64,000 nucleotides of DNA from Pseudoips prasinana (Eukaryota > Arthropoda > Insecta > Lepidoptera > Nolidae), in assembly GCA_951640165.1 (NCBI GenBank), contig OX621249.1, positions 26,207,201 to 26,271,200 on the forward strand, in the 5' to 3' direction. Positions 55,634-64,000 of this stretch are shown here, in pieces. Below the pieces are notes generated by a model that was not told the DNA's origin, did not search any database, and saw nothing but the letters and a program-made list of their open reading frames with translations. Within the stretch, counting starts at the first letter, position 1, and each line of letters starts with the position of its first letter. Both the position numbers and the translations under genes were made by a program.

Positions 55634-55954
55634 ACTAGCTGTGCCGGGACTTCGTCCGCGTGTTAATTAGTTTATTATGTTTTTTTTAGTTAATTAGTAA
55701 AATAAAAGACTGTTTCTAAAATAAAAGTAGCCTAAGTTACTCCTTATTACATCAGCTACCTGCCAATAAAAGTCCCGTCAATATCGGTCCAGCCGTTTCA
55801 GAGATTAGCCGGAACAAACAGACAGACAGACAGACAAAAAATGTAAAAAATGTTATTTTGGTATATGTACCGTATATATATTCATATTTTAGTAGTAAAA
55901 ACCGGTTATTGCAATATTACAAACAGACACTCCAATTTTATTTATTTGTATAGA
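55634..55954 (-). mobile_element. Helitron-like element, reversed
   Basis: ACTAGCTGTGCCGGGACTTC start, a (GACA)n run at 55820-55836, 'ttatttatttgtataga' end. Complete by its termini. Confidence 0.8.
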
Positions 55955-56058
55955 TTTTTTTTAAACAATCTATCGCAAAAGTTTACGTTTGTATTTTATA
56001 TGTTTCTTTACTAAGCATTTAACATTATTTCGCGTCATGAGTGTGGGTTACACGTTTA

Positions 56059-56340
56059 CTACGTTCTTGATATGTCTGCTACTTACTTATTAATCGTGTG
56101 GGCAGTGGTTACCCTAGGTCAGAGTTGTTCAAGCCACCCATTAGGCTTCTGACATGGCTTAACGACTGTTGCCTAATGGATACAACCGGGACCGACAGCT
56201 TAACGTGCCCTCCGAAGCACGGAAACGCTCATAAATTAAACCACTTTGGTGGTCACCCATCTATGGACTGACCACGAGCCTAGTTGCTTGACCTCGCCAA
56301 TCACTTACGGACCGGTGAGAGCATCTAGCTATGAGCCTAA
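56059..56340 (+). mobile_element. Repeat K, longest copy
   Basis: Complete-looking unit from 'gctacttacttattaatcgt' to 'gagagcatctagctatgagc', with 'cagtggttaccctaggtcag' and 'ttggtggtcacccatctatg'. Confidence 0.65.
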
Positions 56341-56538
56341 ATATCTGTCTGCTCAAAATTATGTATTAATGTGTAATTATTTGATGTCCAATAAGATAAA
56401 ATAAAAACATTAAATTATGCTAACATTGGTTATACATACAACTTAAGAATGTCTAATACCTCATTTACGCTTTAATAAGGCAAAAGTATTATTAACGATA
56501 TAGGTTTTTAGGAAGATTATTAGTTAAATATTAACATA

Positions 56539-56562
56539 GGGTAAGGACACCAAAGAGTGCGC
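56539..56562 (+). repeat. pogo-like left terminal inverted repeat
   Basis: GGGTAAGGACACCAAAGAGT followed by GCGC; matches the right end except one base. Confidence 0.92.
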
Positions 56563-56794
56563 ATTTTGTAAACTTTTATTTATTAAAATATCAACTTTAC
56601 AATAACACTTTGTACTTCTTATTAAATTTAAACTTTGGTCATTTAGGAACATCATGTTAATTATTAATTTACAGTAACAGTTTCAAATTAATTAAAAATA
56701 GTCTTAAACTTAATACTCGTCTCGTGCGCACTCTTAAGGTGCTGTATTGTAAAGAGTACGCAGTGACAACCCTTCATACAAGCTAAGAGTGCGC
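56554..56794. repeat. Subterminal AGAGTRCGC sites, left cluster
   Basis: Copies at 56554, 56753 and 56786 (plus) and 56726 (minus). Spacing is irregular. Confidence 0.85.
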
Positions 56795-56814
56795 ATGAGA
56801 GTAATGTTAAGTCA

Positions 56815-58884
56815 TCAACCCTGACAATTATCACAGGTGAAGGCCCCAACTCCTATGTAGTCTGTGCACTCATCGTGCCACCAAGCAGTACATCGGCAAC
56901 ACTGGATCCAATCTTCTTGCGGCGGCTCAACGTAGACTTCAAGACAAAGGGGGCATCTTATAATTTCAGGACCTGTGCTTGTATTCAACAGTTCTGGATT
57001 ATTTCTAGAAGTCTTGATTTTTTTTTTACTCTTATCTGCTGCCTTCTTATTTTTATTTCTTTCTGCTTTTTGTTTTTCTTCTTCTAGTTGATTTTTATAC
57101 GGAGTGCTCGTCAAAATTTCAGATTTCTTCCGTTTCACGTTTCTCTTTGACTGATGGGCTGCCTTTGGCAAAGGCCGAATGTCAGAAGGTTTTATTAATC
57201 CTGATGTTGATGGTGTTGGCTCATCAAGTGGTATATTTTGACGAACACCTGATGAGGACGGTGTTGGCTCATCAGTTAATATATTTTGACGAGCCCCTGA
57301 TGTAGATGGTGCTGGCTCATTAACTGGTAAATTTTGACGAACATCGGATGTGGACGATGTTGGCTCCTCAGCTAATACATTCTGACCAACACCTGATATG
57401 GACGATGTCGGCTCATCCGCAGACATATTTTGACAAACATCATGAGTATCATGAATATTATCAGGAAGGTCTGGAGTTTTTTGAGTGCGATGTAGTAATT
57501 CTTCCAAGTCTTCAACAGAGGGTGTTCGTAACAAAGATGGAGATAACTGTACTTCAGGATCTTGGATGTCAGTGGTTACAGTCGGTACTTCAATATCTTG
57601 AACACCTGGTGTTTCTGATTGTCTTTGAACTCCCAATTGTGGATCATGGCTCTCAACTGTTTCTTCATGCAAATATGGACGATCTGTTACCTCAGCTGGA
57701 GCAAAATCTTCGTCAGTAAACACTTGATCATTAAATGGCCAAATACCACAGGATTCAAAAGACTTCTGGGCTCGTTGAACCGAAGCTACCCTTAAATATG
57801 CTGTGCCAAATTACCTGGCAACTTGAAATTGAGTAATAGCGCGCCCAGGATTAGAAACTTGCCAGTTATCGCAAGCAACAGCATAGGCTTTTTTTAATGG
57901 TCCAAAAAATCCGGTGTCCAGAGATTGCATGCGATGGCTCGTATGTGGTGCCAAACTCAGAAGAACTACTCCATTTGCACGTGCTAATTCAATTGCAGCC
58001 AAACTCAAATGGGACGAATGATTGTCTAGAATTAAAAGAACCGGCGTGTCGTTAGATGGTTTTACCATCTCAATAAAGTGCTTCAGCCACAGCACAAATA
58101 AATCAGAATTCATATATCCTGAATCTGAAATAAGTAGCAAAGAGTCTTCTGGTGCACCATCAAGCAGTTCTGTCTTTTGTCGCTTTCTGGGGAAAATTAA
58201 TGCGGGAGGTACAAATGATCCAGTTGCGCCCATACAGCATACAGCGGTCACCGTCTGTCCTCTTTCCGCAGACACTATTTTGCCAACAATTTTTTTTCCC
58301 TTGGCGGCATAAACTTTAGGAAGTTTGTTAGGAACCGTTTGTAGACCAGTTTCGTCCATATTAAATATTTGTCTGCCTACAAATTTATATTTATTAAAAA
58401 CTACCTTCAAGTTATCATAAAACCGTTGTACTTGGACACGATTAAAGCCAGCAGCACGTGCCAAACTGGTCTTTTCTGGTTGGCGAAGAGTCAGGTGGTG
58501 TTTTCTGGCGAACCCTTCCACCCACTGCTTGCTAGCCTGTTTCTTTTCTTTGTTAAATCTATGATCTAGACAATTTTTTTCCGCCAGGTCGTATGCAATT
58601 CTTCCTAGTTCTTTTTTTGTTAGTCCATAGAAACACGCGTCTAATTTTCGACAATGATCTGCCAAGCTTATTTCTAAGTCTGGGCCAAAAACGCTCTTAA
58701 ATCTACCGAGGGACTCGGGAACGGTGTCGGCTTTTAGCCTTTTTCTTAAAGTTGCTTCTGGAATATTAAATGATTCTGCAATAGACCTCTTACTTTGACC
58801 TCTTGCAATTTTTTCCTTTATTTCCTTTAAGATGTCCTCCGTAAAAAATAATTTTCTATCAGATTTTCTTTTATATTTTCCCAT
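56815..58884 (-). pseudogene. pogo/Tigger-like transposase with PHD-type finger, one nonsense codon
   Basis: Starts at ATG 58884 (MGKYKRKSDRKLFFTEDILK). Residues 18-52 form a pipsqueak-type helix-turn-helix (ARGQSKRSIAESFNIPEATL). The CENP-B/pogo DNA-binding part follows, with WVEGFARKHHL at 121-131. The catalytic acids are D177 (FNMDETG), D287 (LLILDNHSS) and D323 (QSLDTGFFGPLKKAY), 35 residues apart. After VAR at 357 comes TAA, but the same frame continues with FGTAYLRVASVQRAQKSFES then CGIWPFN, the conserved next block of this family, so the stop is a point change in a Leu-like position. The frame then runs to TGA at 56815: a Ser/Pro-rich linker with five 16-residue repeats, a Lys-rich stretch, and a C4-H-C3 finger (CPLC, CCRC, WWHDEC, CDNC). 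The second half has no ATG near its start (it opens with GTG), so it is not a separate gene. Confidence 0.93.
57193..57432 (-). repeat. Five 48-bp repeats encoding a 16-residue unit
   Basis: Units read QN(x3)DEPTPSTSGVR with variation: QNMSADEPTSSISGVG first, QNIPLDEPTPSTSGLI last. All units are exactly 48 bp, so the frame is preserved. Confidence 0.93.
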
Positions 58885-58961
58885 CTTGTTCGTCCTGTTA
58901 AATAATAATTAAAAAGTCTCAAAACACAAGCATGGCTGTTAATTTTCACTTCATACAAGCT

Positions 58962-59352
58962 AAGAGTACGCATGCGTACTCTTTGGGTGCGTACTCTTAG
59001 CTAATACGCGTTTGTGAGCATAAACCTTATTATTTTACAAAGCACGTGTAATGGCGACATAACCTCTTAAAAGAATCAAAGTTCGATACACAAATGTCTA
59101 GTAAAATCCCAGTCGATGAATGCAAAATAATCACAACCCTTACAAATGATGTTTAAAAATGATGAATATTAAGAGCAAACACCACTAAAATCATTTTTTA
59201 GCTATAAAATTCATAATAAATACCTTAGCGATGCAATTTGTCGTCCTTCACCTTGACTTGACAGATGCTACTGACATGTGGCAGTGGGGTTGCCATTTCG
59301 GAAAAAATAAATCTACAGAAAGCACTGCGTACTCTTTGGTAGCGCGTACTCT
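58962..59352. repeat. Subterminal AGAGTRCGC sites, right cluster
   Basis: Copies at 58963 (plus) and 58974, 58989, 59327, 59344 (minus). 58962-58983 is a perfect 22-bp palindrome made of two sites. Confidence 0.88.
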
Positions 59353-59367
59353 TTGGTGTCCTTACCC
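59344..59367 (-). repeat. pogo-like right terminal inverted repeat
   Basis: Reverse complement begins GGGTAAGGACACCAAAGAGT, then ACGC. Confidence 0.92.
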
Positions 59368-59369
59368 TA

Positions 59370-60131
59370 CATAAAAAGTTAAACCGCCCAAAGCAACATA
59401 TTTAAACTCAATAAATAATTGTAATAGTATATTTAACTCTTGTTTCGAACATATTTAATTATGCGAAAGCTGATTAAATAAGACAAGAATGCCTGGTACC
59501 TTATTTGGACTGATTTATTTAAGGAAGGATCTCCTATATATTTGCATATTGATTTCCTTAAAGGTAACATTATCTCAAATTAATTTACATACGTAAATGT
59601 TTTATTAACAGCGTTTACTTGAAGGACGCTCAAGAATAGAATGAAAAATAAGAATTATTCTCGTAATCTCTTATGAATAATAATATAATTCCGAAGATTA
59701 CTAGTATTAAAACAATCTAAAATCAAAATCATACCAACACATAGCTGGAATTTGCTATGATCGTATTTAATAAGCACTTTCATTAGTATTTAAAATCTCA
59801 TCAAGACCGAATAAATTATCTAAAATGCTTGTCCATTTAAAGAAAATTTCCATAAAAATAATAATATCGTACCTTATTTTACATACAGGCTTGACGTGTT
59901 ATAGAATTGTTCACAGAACCACCCATACACAAGTTACACAACTTCACTCCACAACAGTTAAAAACAAAATAACAACAAAACATCATTAATCAAAAACATA
60001 CCACCTTTGTTTATGATAGAAGTTCCGGATCACTAGGATCCGGGATTTCCCGGGACTAGGTTCCGCATAGACAAAATAATTTATCGAATTGTTCAGAAAA
60101 ACTTTTAGTATGTATAATTGTATTATCAACA
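59370..60131. other. A/T-rich spacer
   Basis: Two related words 'ggtaccttatttggactg' here (59496) and at 54791 suggest a faint shared repeat. No gene. Confidence 0.4.
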
Positions 60132-60437
60132 TCAATACATATCATAAAATCGTAGGAAAGTGAAAACTGTACATTGAATATTTTTTTAAAAGGATACTTG
60201 GGGCGTCATCTAAAATGGATATCGAAGCCAAAAATATAGTTTTTAGAATTTTTGTCTGCTTGTCTGTATGTATGTCCGGGCTAAACTCAAAAATTACTGC
60301 ATGGATTTACTTCAAATTTTGCATGAATATTACTAAGAGGTCGGGTCAACATATAGGCTACATATTATCACCTACGGGAGAGGAGCCATGATAATTTACA
60401 AAATTTAACGCGGGTAAAACCGCGGGGTACAGCTGGT
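60132..60437 (+). mobile_element. Heli-300, plus arm of an inverted pair
   Basis: Starts TCAATACATATCATAAAATC, ends GGGGTACAGCTGGT (mutated CTAGT). Confidence 0.82.
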
Positions 60438-60455
60438 AAAAAATATATCAATAAC

Positions 60456-60596
60456 ATACATACAGACAAACAGACAAAATTCTAAAAACTATATTTTTGG
60501 CTTCGATATCATAGGTAGATCACGCCCCAAGTATCCTTTTAAAAAAATATTCAGTGTACAGTTTTGAATTTCCTACGATTTTATGATATGTATAGA
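60456..60596 (-). mobile_element. Heli-300 5' half, reversed
   Basis: 'acatacagacaaacagacaa' to 'ttatgatatgtataga'. It shares with its neighbour the private change ATATCATAAAATC (others ATAATAAAATC). Confidence 0.82.
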
Positions 60597-60844
60597 TAAA
60601 TCATATAAAACGGACTGTGAGAATGTGTGACAAGATAAATGTAATCACTGAATATTGCACATATTGTATGGGTATATAATATTTAACTACAAATCAACAA
60701 AATCTTTCTTTCCTTCTTATAATTTGAGCGGCGTGGGGTGTGGGGTAGCATGCTCCATTTGATATAAATATTCAAATGTATATATGGATATATCAGTCGA
60801 GTAACTACCAAGTGAGTTTGATACATGATTTGCATTCCCTTCAT

Positions 60845-61510
60845 TTAGTTTATTGATGAAGATGCAAATTATAAAAAAAAATTGCAGGCTGTCATAAAAA
60901 TTAAGCCCGGGATTTATAACCATGGGATTTGCTTCGGAGTCCTCCTTAAGTTATTGTACAAATTATATTTCTTCATTTACTTTATTGACGCAGATGTAGG
61001 TTTATAAAAAAATGCAGTTTGTCATAAAAAATCAGCCCGGGATTGATAATTATGGAATTTGTTTCAGAGTTCACCCCTTAAGCCATTGTACAAATTATTT
61101 TTATTCATTTACTTTGTTGATACAGAATAATAAAAAAAATTGCAGTCTGTCATAAAAGTTTTATTCCGGGATTTATTGTCATGGGTTTTGTTTTGGGGTT
61201 CGCCCTCCAATCTCTGTACAAATTATATTTTTTTATTTACTTTATTGATGGGGAAACAGTTTTATAAAAAAATAAAAGTTAAGCCCGGGATTTATAATTA
61301 CGGGATTGGTTTCAGAGTTCACCCTCCTAACCATTGAACAAATTGTATTTATTCATTTGCTGTATTGATGCAAATGCAGATTTATAAAAAAAGTACAGTT
61401 GCTCATAAAAGTTTCATTCCGGGATTTATAATCATGGGATTTGTTTCAGAGTCTCCCCTCTAAAACATCGTACAAACGGTATTCCCTCCATTCATCTCAT
61501 TGATACGTCC
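60845..61510. repeat. Satellite-like array, ~5 units of ~125 bp
   Basis: Units are marked by 'gtcataaaa..agcccgggattt', 'atgggatttgtttcagagtt', 'ttgtacaaattatattt' and 'catttactttattga'. Starts of the first word: 60890, 61020, 61149, 61270 and 61404. Divergence between units is high, so it is old or evolving freely. Confidence 0.88.
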
Positions 61511-61789
61511 TATCTCAATGTTAAGGCTAATTGTTGACTCATTAATTGACCCACACAGATGTACTTGGGCCTCACAATGGACTTTATAAATACGCACAGT
61601 GTATCATATTACAGAAGTATCACCCAACAATATTTACTAAGTAATAAAGCTTATGTTACCGCTGTGTCTTATTTCAAGGATAATAATATTTACTTGTTGT
61701 TTTGTTGTTTCTGTGTGGTGACGGCGGCGAATATCCTAATATCACCATTCCATAATACAATATAATAAAAGATGGTATTAATATTTTTT

Positions 61790-61970
61790 TAAAGCCAAAG
61801 TCCGCATTAGGGAATCTAATCCCTGTGTCGCGGGGTACTTTAACTATTAACTAACATAACTATTTATGGGTCACACCACACAAATAGTTGTCCGGTGCGG
61901 GACTCGAACCCACGACAGGAAGCAGCGAGGCGACTGTCTTAGCCGCTGCGTCACACGTGCAGTCTGTTAG
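61790..61970 (-). mobile_element. SINE-C copy
   Basis: Ends (minus-strand head) at 'cttagccgctgcgtcacacg'. B box region 'gggactcgaacccacgacag'. Body 'tgtgtcgcggggtactttaa'. Confidence 0.85.
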
Positions 61971-62199
61971 GAACCAATTGCAAAAAAAAACGTTTTCAAT
62001 TATGGTATCAAATAAATAAGGGTCGTTGCAAATTTGAAATCTCTGATTTCCATTGGTTATCTTTAGTGTACATCGAGCATATAGGTGTATTAATGTACAA
62101 TATAATGCAGACTGTCACCTGGGATTTTTTTAATTGAGACATTCTATAATGAAATACGGAGATATTCAAGGGAGTTTCAAGGGAGTTTTTGTTAATCAT

Positions 62200-62395
62200 G
62201 GTTATGGGGGCGTATAAGTCAACCCGAGGGAATATCTACCAGAGGACGGGCAGAAGCGTCTCTCTGTGTACTATAACCATCATGCTGCCATCGCCAACCC
62301 GACTGCCAAGTGTGTCGATTATGGCATATCCCCCAAGATGGCTTTTGTCCAGCAGTGGACTTTATGCGGCTGTTATGATGATGTTTGCTTTATTT
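62200..62395 (+). mobile_element. tail-2 copy, 5'-truncated
   Basis: 'gggggcgtataagtcaaccc' to 'ttatgcggctgttatgatga'. Confidence 0.75.
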
Positions 62396-62539
62396 AATAA
62401 TATAAATATACTGTCATAATTTATAGGAAAAAACACACATTGAGGAACACAAACCATTCTTGCTATTATCCAGAAGTCTTCCAATCATTATAATAACATT
62501 TACAGTATAAAGTTTATTTAAGATTAAAAAAGAAATAAA

Positions 62540-62735
62540 AAGCCAACGCCCTCACTATTTTATCTGATCACTGTGTCGCGGGGTACTTTACAAATATATT
62601 AGACGGACACAAATTACATCCAGACTCAGAACAACTATTTATGGGTCACACAAATAGTTGTCCGGCGCGGGACTCGATCTCGCGACACGAAACGGCGAGG
62701 CGACTGTCTTAGCCGCTGCGCCACACGTGCAGTGA
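62540..62735 (-). mobile_element. SINE-C copy
   Basis: 'actgtgtcgcggggtacttt' to 'agccgctgcgccacacgtgc'. Closest to 61790-61970. Confidence 0.85.
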
Positions 62736-63188
62736 AAATTGTATCCATTATCTAGAAGGGCTCTATTAATTTTGATACAGTTTGTAGTATAACGGTCATT
62801 TAGGATAAACAATGCTTCTCGTTATTACTAGAGGGGCTCTAATTATTTCGATACGATTTGCAATAAAATTTATTGACGACAAAAAAATATTTTTAATAAG
62901 TCACACAGGCTCTCTAGGAAAGGCACTACGAGATAAGGAGAAAAGCTTCGTTGTCTACTCATATGTAAAAGTAATCCAGAACTCGACCTTCAGGTTCGCC
63001 CACTTAATAAATTCACAGAGCTTTGACCCACGGCTGTGAAAGTTGATGGTCATGAAAAGTACAAAAAAGGCAGGCAAGGTTATTCAGGAGTCGGTCACTG
63101 TAGCTTGATATAAATACTAATATTTGTACGGTCTATGTGATTCAATAATTGTATTTACTTACTTTTCAACAATATTGTCATAATAAAT
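62736..63188. other. Spacer without recognised feature
   Basis: A 75-codon open stretch from 62812 has no recognised domain. Confidence 0.4.
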
Positions 63189-63510
63189 ATCCTGGGACAT
63201 TATTCACACACGGCCATCTAATCCCAAACTGAGCAGAGTTTGTTCTATGGAAACCACATATATACCTACTACATATATAACTTTTCTTATGACAAATAGA
63301 CATGTTCATCATCATCATCATAATATCAGCCGAAAGACGTCCGACTGCTGGACAAAGGCCTCCCCCAAAGATCTCCACAATTGTCGGTCTTTCGCTATCC
63401 GCATCCAGCGACATGTTCATATGTACAAGCAAATATCAGTTCTAAGTGGGAGTAGAACCCACGACCGGCATGAAAGGCAAGCAATTACCAACCACGCCAA
63501 CCAACTCAGT
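63189..63510 (-). mobile_element. SINE-B interrupted by an RTE tail
   Basis: 'cctgggacattattcacaca' to 'accaaccacgccaaccaact'. Split at 63310-63409. Confidence 0.85.
63310..63409 (-). mobile_element. RTE-like LINE tail, 100 bp, 11-bp TSD
   Basis: (ATC)n then 'ccgaaagacgtccgactgct'. Flanked by GACATGTTCAT at 63299-63309 and 63410-63420. Confidence 0.9.
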
Positions 63511-63689
63511 AGTTTGTAATACTATTTGTTTTGTTCCTTTATACATAAATAATCACTGTTTAAAAGAATACGTATACAACCGATTCCATTTTTTATTGAA
63601 ATAACCACCATTTTTATTGATTAAATAAATTATAAGTTGTATAAATTGACTGATTAACATTTGTTATTTATTATAATTAGTGAGAGAGT

Positions 63690-63957
63690 AAGATGGAATC
63701 AGAAATGTTGAGATCCGCAAGCAAACCAAAGTAACCGACATAGTTCAAACAATTGCCAAGCTGATGGTAGTGGGCATGGCATATAGCTCGTATATCTAAC
63801 TGACGGCCGCAGGAAGGTTGAAATGTAAGACGCAGCGTGGGCAGGCCCCTACAAGATGGACCGATGATCTTGTGAGGGTCGCCGGAAGCCGATGGATGCG
63901 GATAGCGCAAGACCGCCAATTGTGGGGATCTTCAGGAGAGGCCGTTGTCCAAATGTA
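63690..63957 (+). pseudogene. RTE-like LINE C-terminal fragment
   Basis: Frames with stops and shifts give WHIARI, DAAWAGPYKMD and, near the end, DSARPPIV (out of frame for AQDRQLW). More eroded than 54925-55316. Confidence 0.7.
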
Positions 63958-63964
63958 AATATTA

Positions 63965-64000
63965 CGAGTATATATGAATTACATCCAGACTCAGAACAAA
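63965..64000 (-). mobile_element. SINE-C or SINE-B edge
   Basis: 'gaattacatccagactcaga' is the reversed body end shared by both families; the rest is outside. Confidence 0.5.

Larger units (their letters stand above)
56539..59367 (-). mobile_element. Complete pogo/Tigger-like transposon
   Basis: 2,829 bp, flanked by TA (56537-56538, 59368-59369). Both ends read GGGTAAGGACACCAAAGAGT inward, then RCGC. The single gene on the minus strand is a DDE transposase with a C-terminal zinc finger, broken only by one stop codon. The 56.56-56.80 kb and 58.96-59.35 kb subterminal stretches carry nine copies of AGAGTRCGC, probable transposase binding sites. TA duplication and the transposase type fit the pogo branch of Tc1/mariner. 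Confidence 0.95.

Noticed and set aside
57348..57719. 123-codon plus-strand frame
   Set aside because: Antisense to the repeated linker of the pogo-like transposase; open because of its codon pattern.
57723..57723. Separate gene start for the PHD half of the pogo-like protein
   Set aside because: The frame opens with GTG, not ATG, and conserved transposase sequence continues upstream in the same frame.
60845..61510. CRISPR-like array
   Set aside because: Repeats are ~125 bp, diverged and without unique spacers; the genome is eukaryotic.

Overview
The window looks like nuclear DNA from a moth or butterfly. It is strongly A/T-rich and almost entirely built from interspersed repeats typical of lepidopteran genomes. 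These are several tRNA-headed SINE families, short non-autonomous Helitrons ending in a hairpin plus CTAGT, 5'-truncated RTE-like LINE tails carrying (ATG)n, a mariner and a pogo/Tigger-type DNA transposon. No bacterial operon, CRISPR array, rRNA or free-standing tRNA gene is visible. The species cannot be named from the sequence alone.

Only one host gene is recognised with confidence: the first two coding exons, on the minus strand, of a GH27 glycosidase (alpha-galactosidase / alpha-N-acetylgalactosaminidase). Exon 1 is 20391-20563 (signal peptide and family N-terminus) and exon 2 is 18113-18287 (NVDDCW motif). A 2.1 kb intron between them holds SINEs and a MITE. The catalytic exons were not found. 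A short unidentified coding-like fragment lies at 17337-17537.

The two best-preserved mobile elements are at opposite ends. At 610-1891 is a complete mariner (DD34D transposase, inverted repeats identical over 25 bp, TA duplication). At 56539-59367 is a complete pogo/Tigger-like element with a C-terminal PHD-type finger. Its 690-codon reading frame is broken by a single in-frame TAA, and nine copies of AGAGTRCGC lie in its subterminal regions. At about 28.1-29.85 kb a degraded, previously unlabelled unit carries two convergent broken genes between imperfect inverted termini.

Repeat names used below: SINE-A (head contains GTAGCCTAGTTGGTAG), SINE-B (body ends in tgtcccaggata), SINE-C (head GCGCAGCGGTTAAG), SINE-D (head CGTTGGTCTAGCGGTAG), repeat K (about 200-280 bp, unknown origin), RTE tail (encodes or derives from the end of an RTE-like reverse transcriptase, (ATG)n tail), tail-2 (about 240 bp repeat, also ending in (ATG)n), MITE-135 (135 bp, TA-flanked), Heli-300 and Heli-170 (short Helitrons), retroposon H (about 300 bp, poly-A). 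Many are nested: LINE and Helitron in SINE-B (33.4-35.0 kb), MITE in SINE (43.7-44.1 kb), RTE tails in SINEs with 11-bp duplications (4.7 and 63.3 kb). A separate theme is a set of long, near-perfect inverted repeats with loops of 1-10 nt, clustered at 24.9-26.2 kb and scattered elsewhere.
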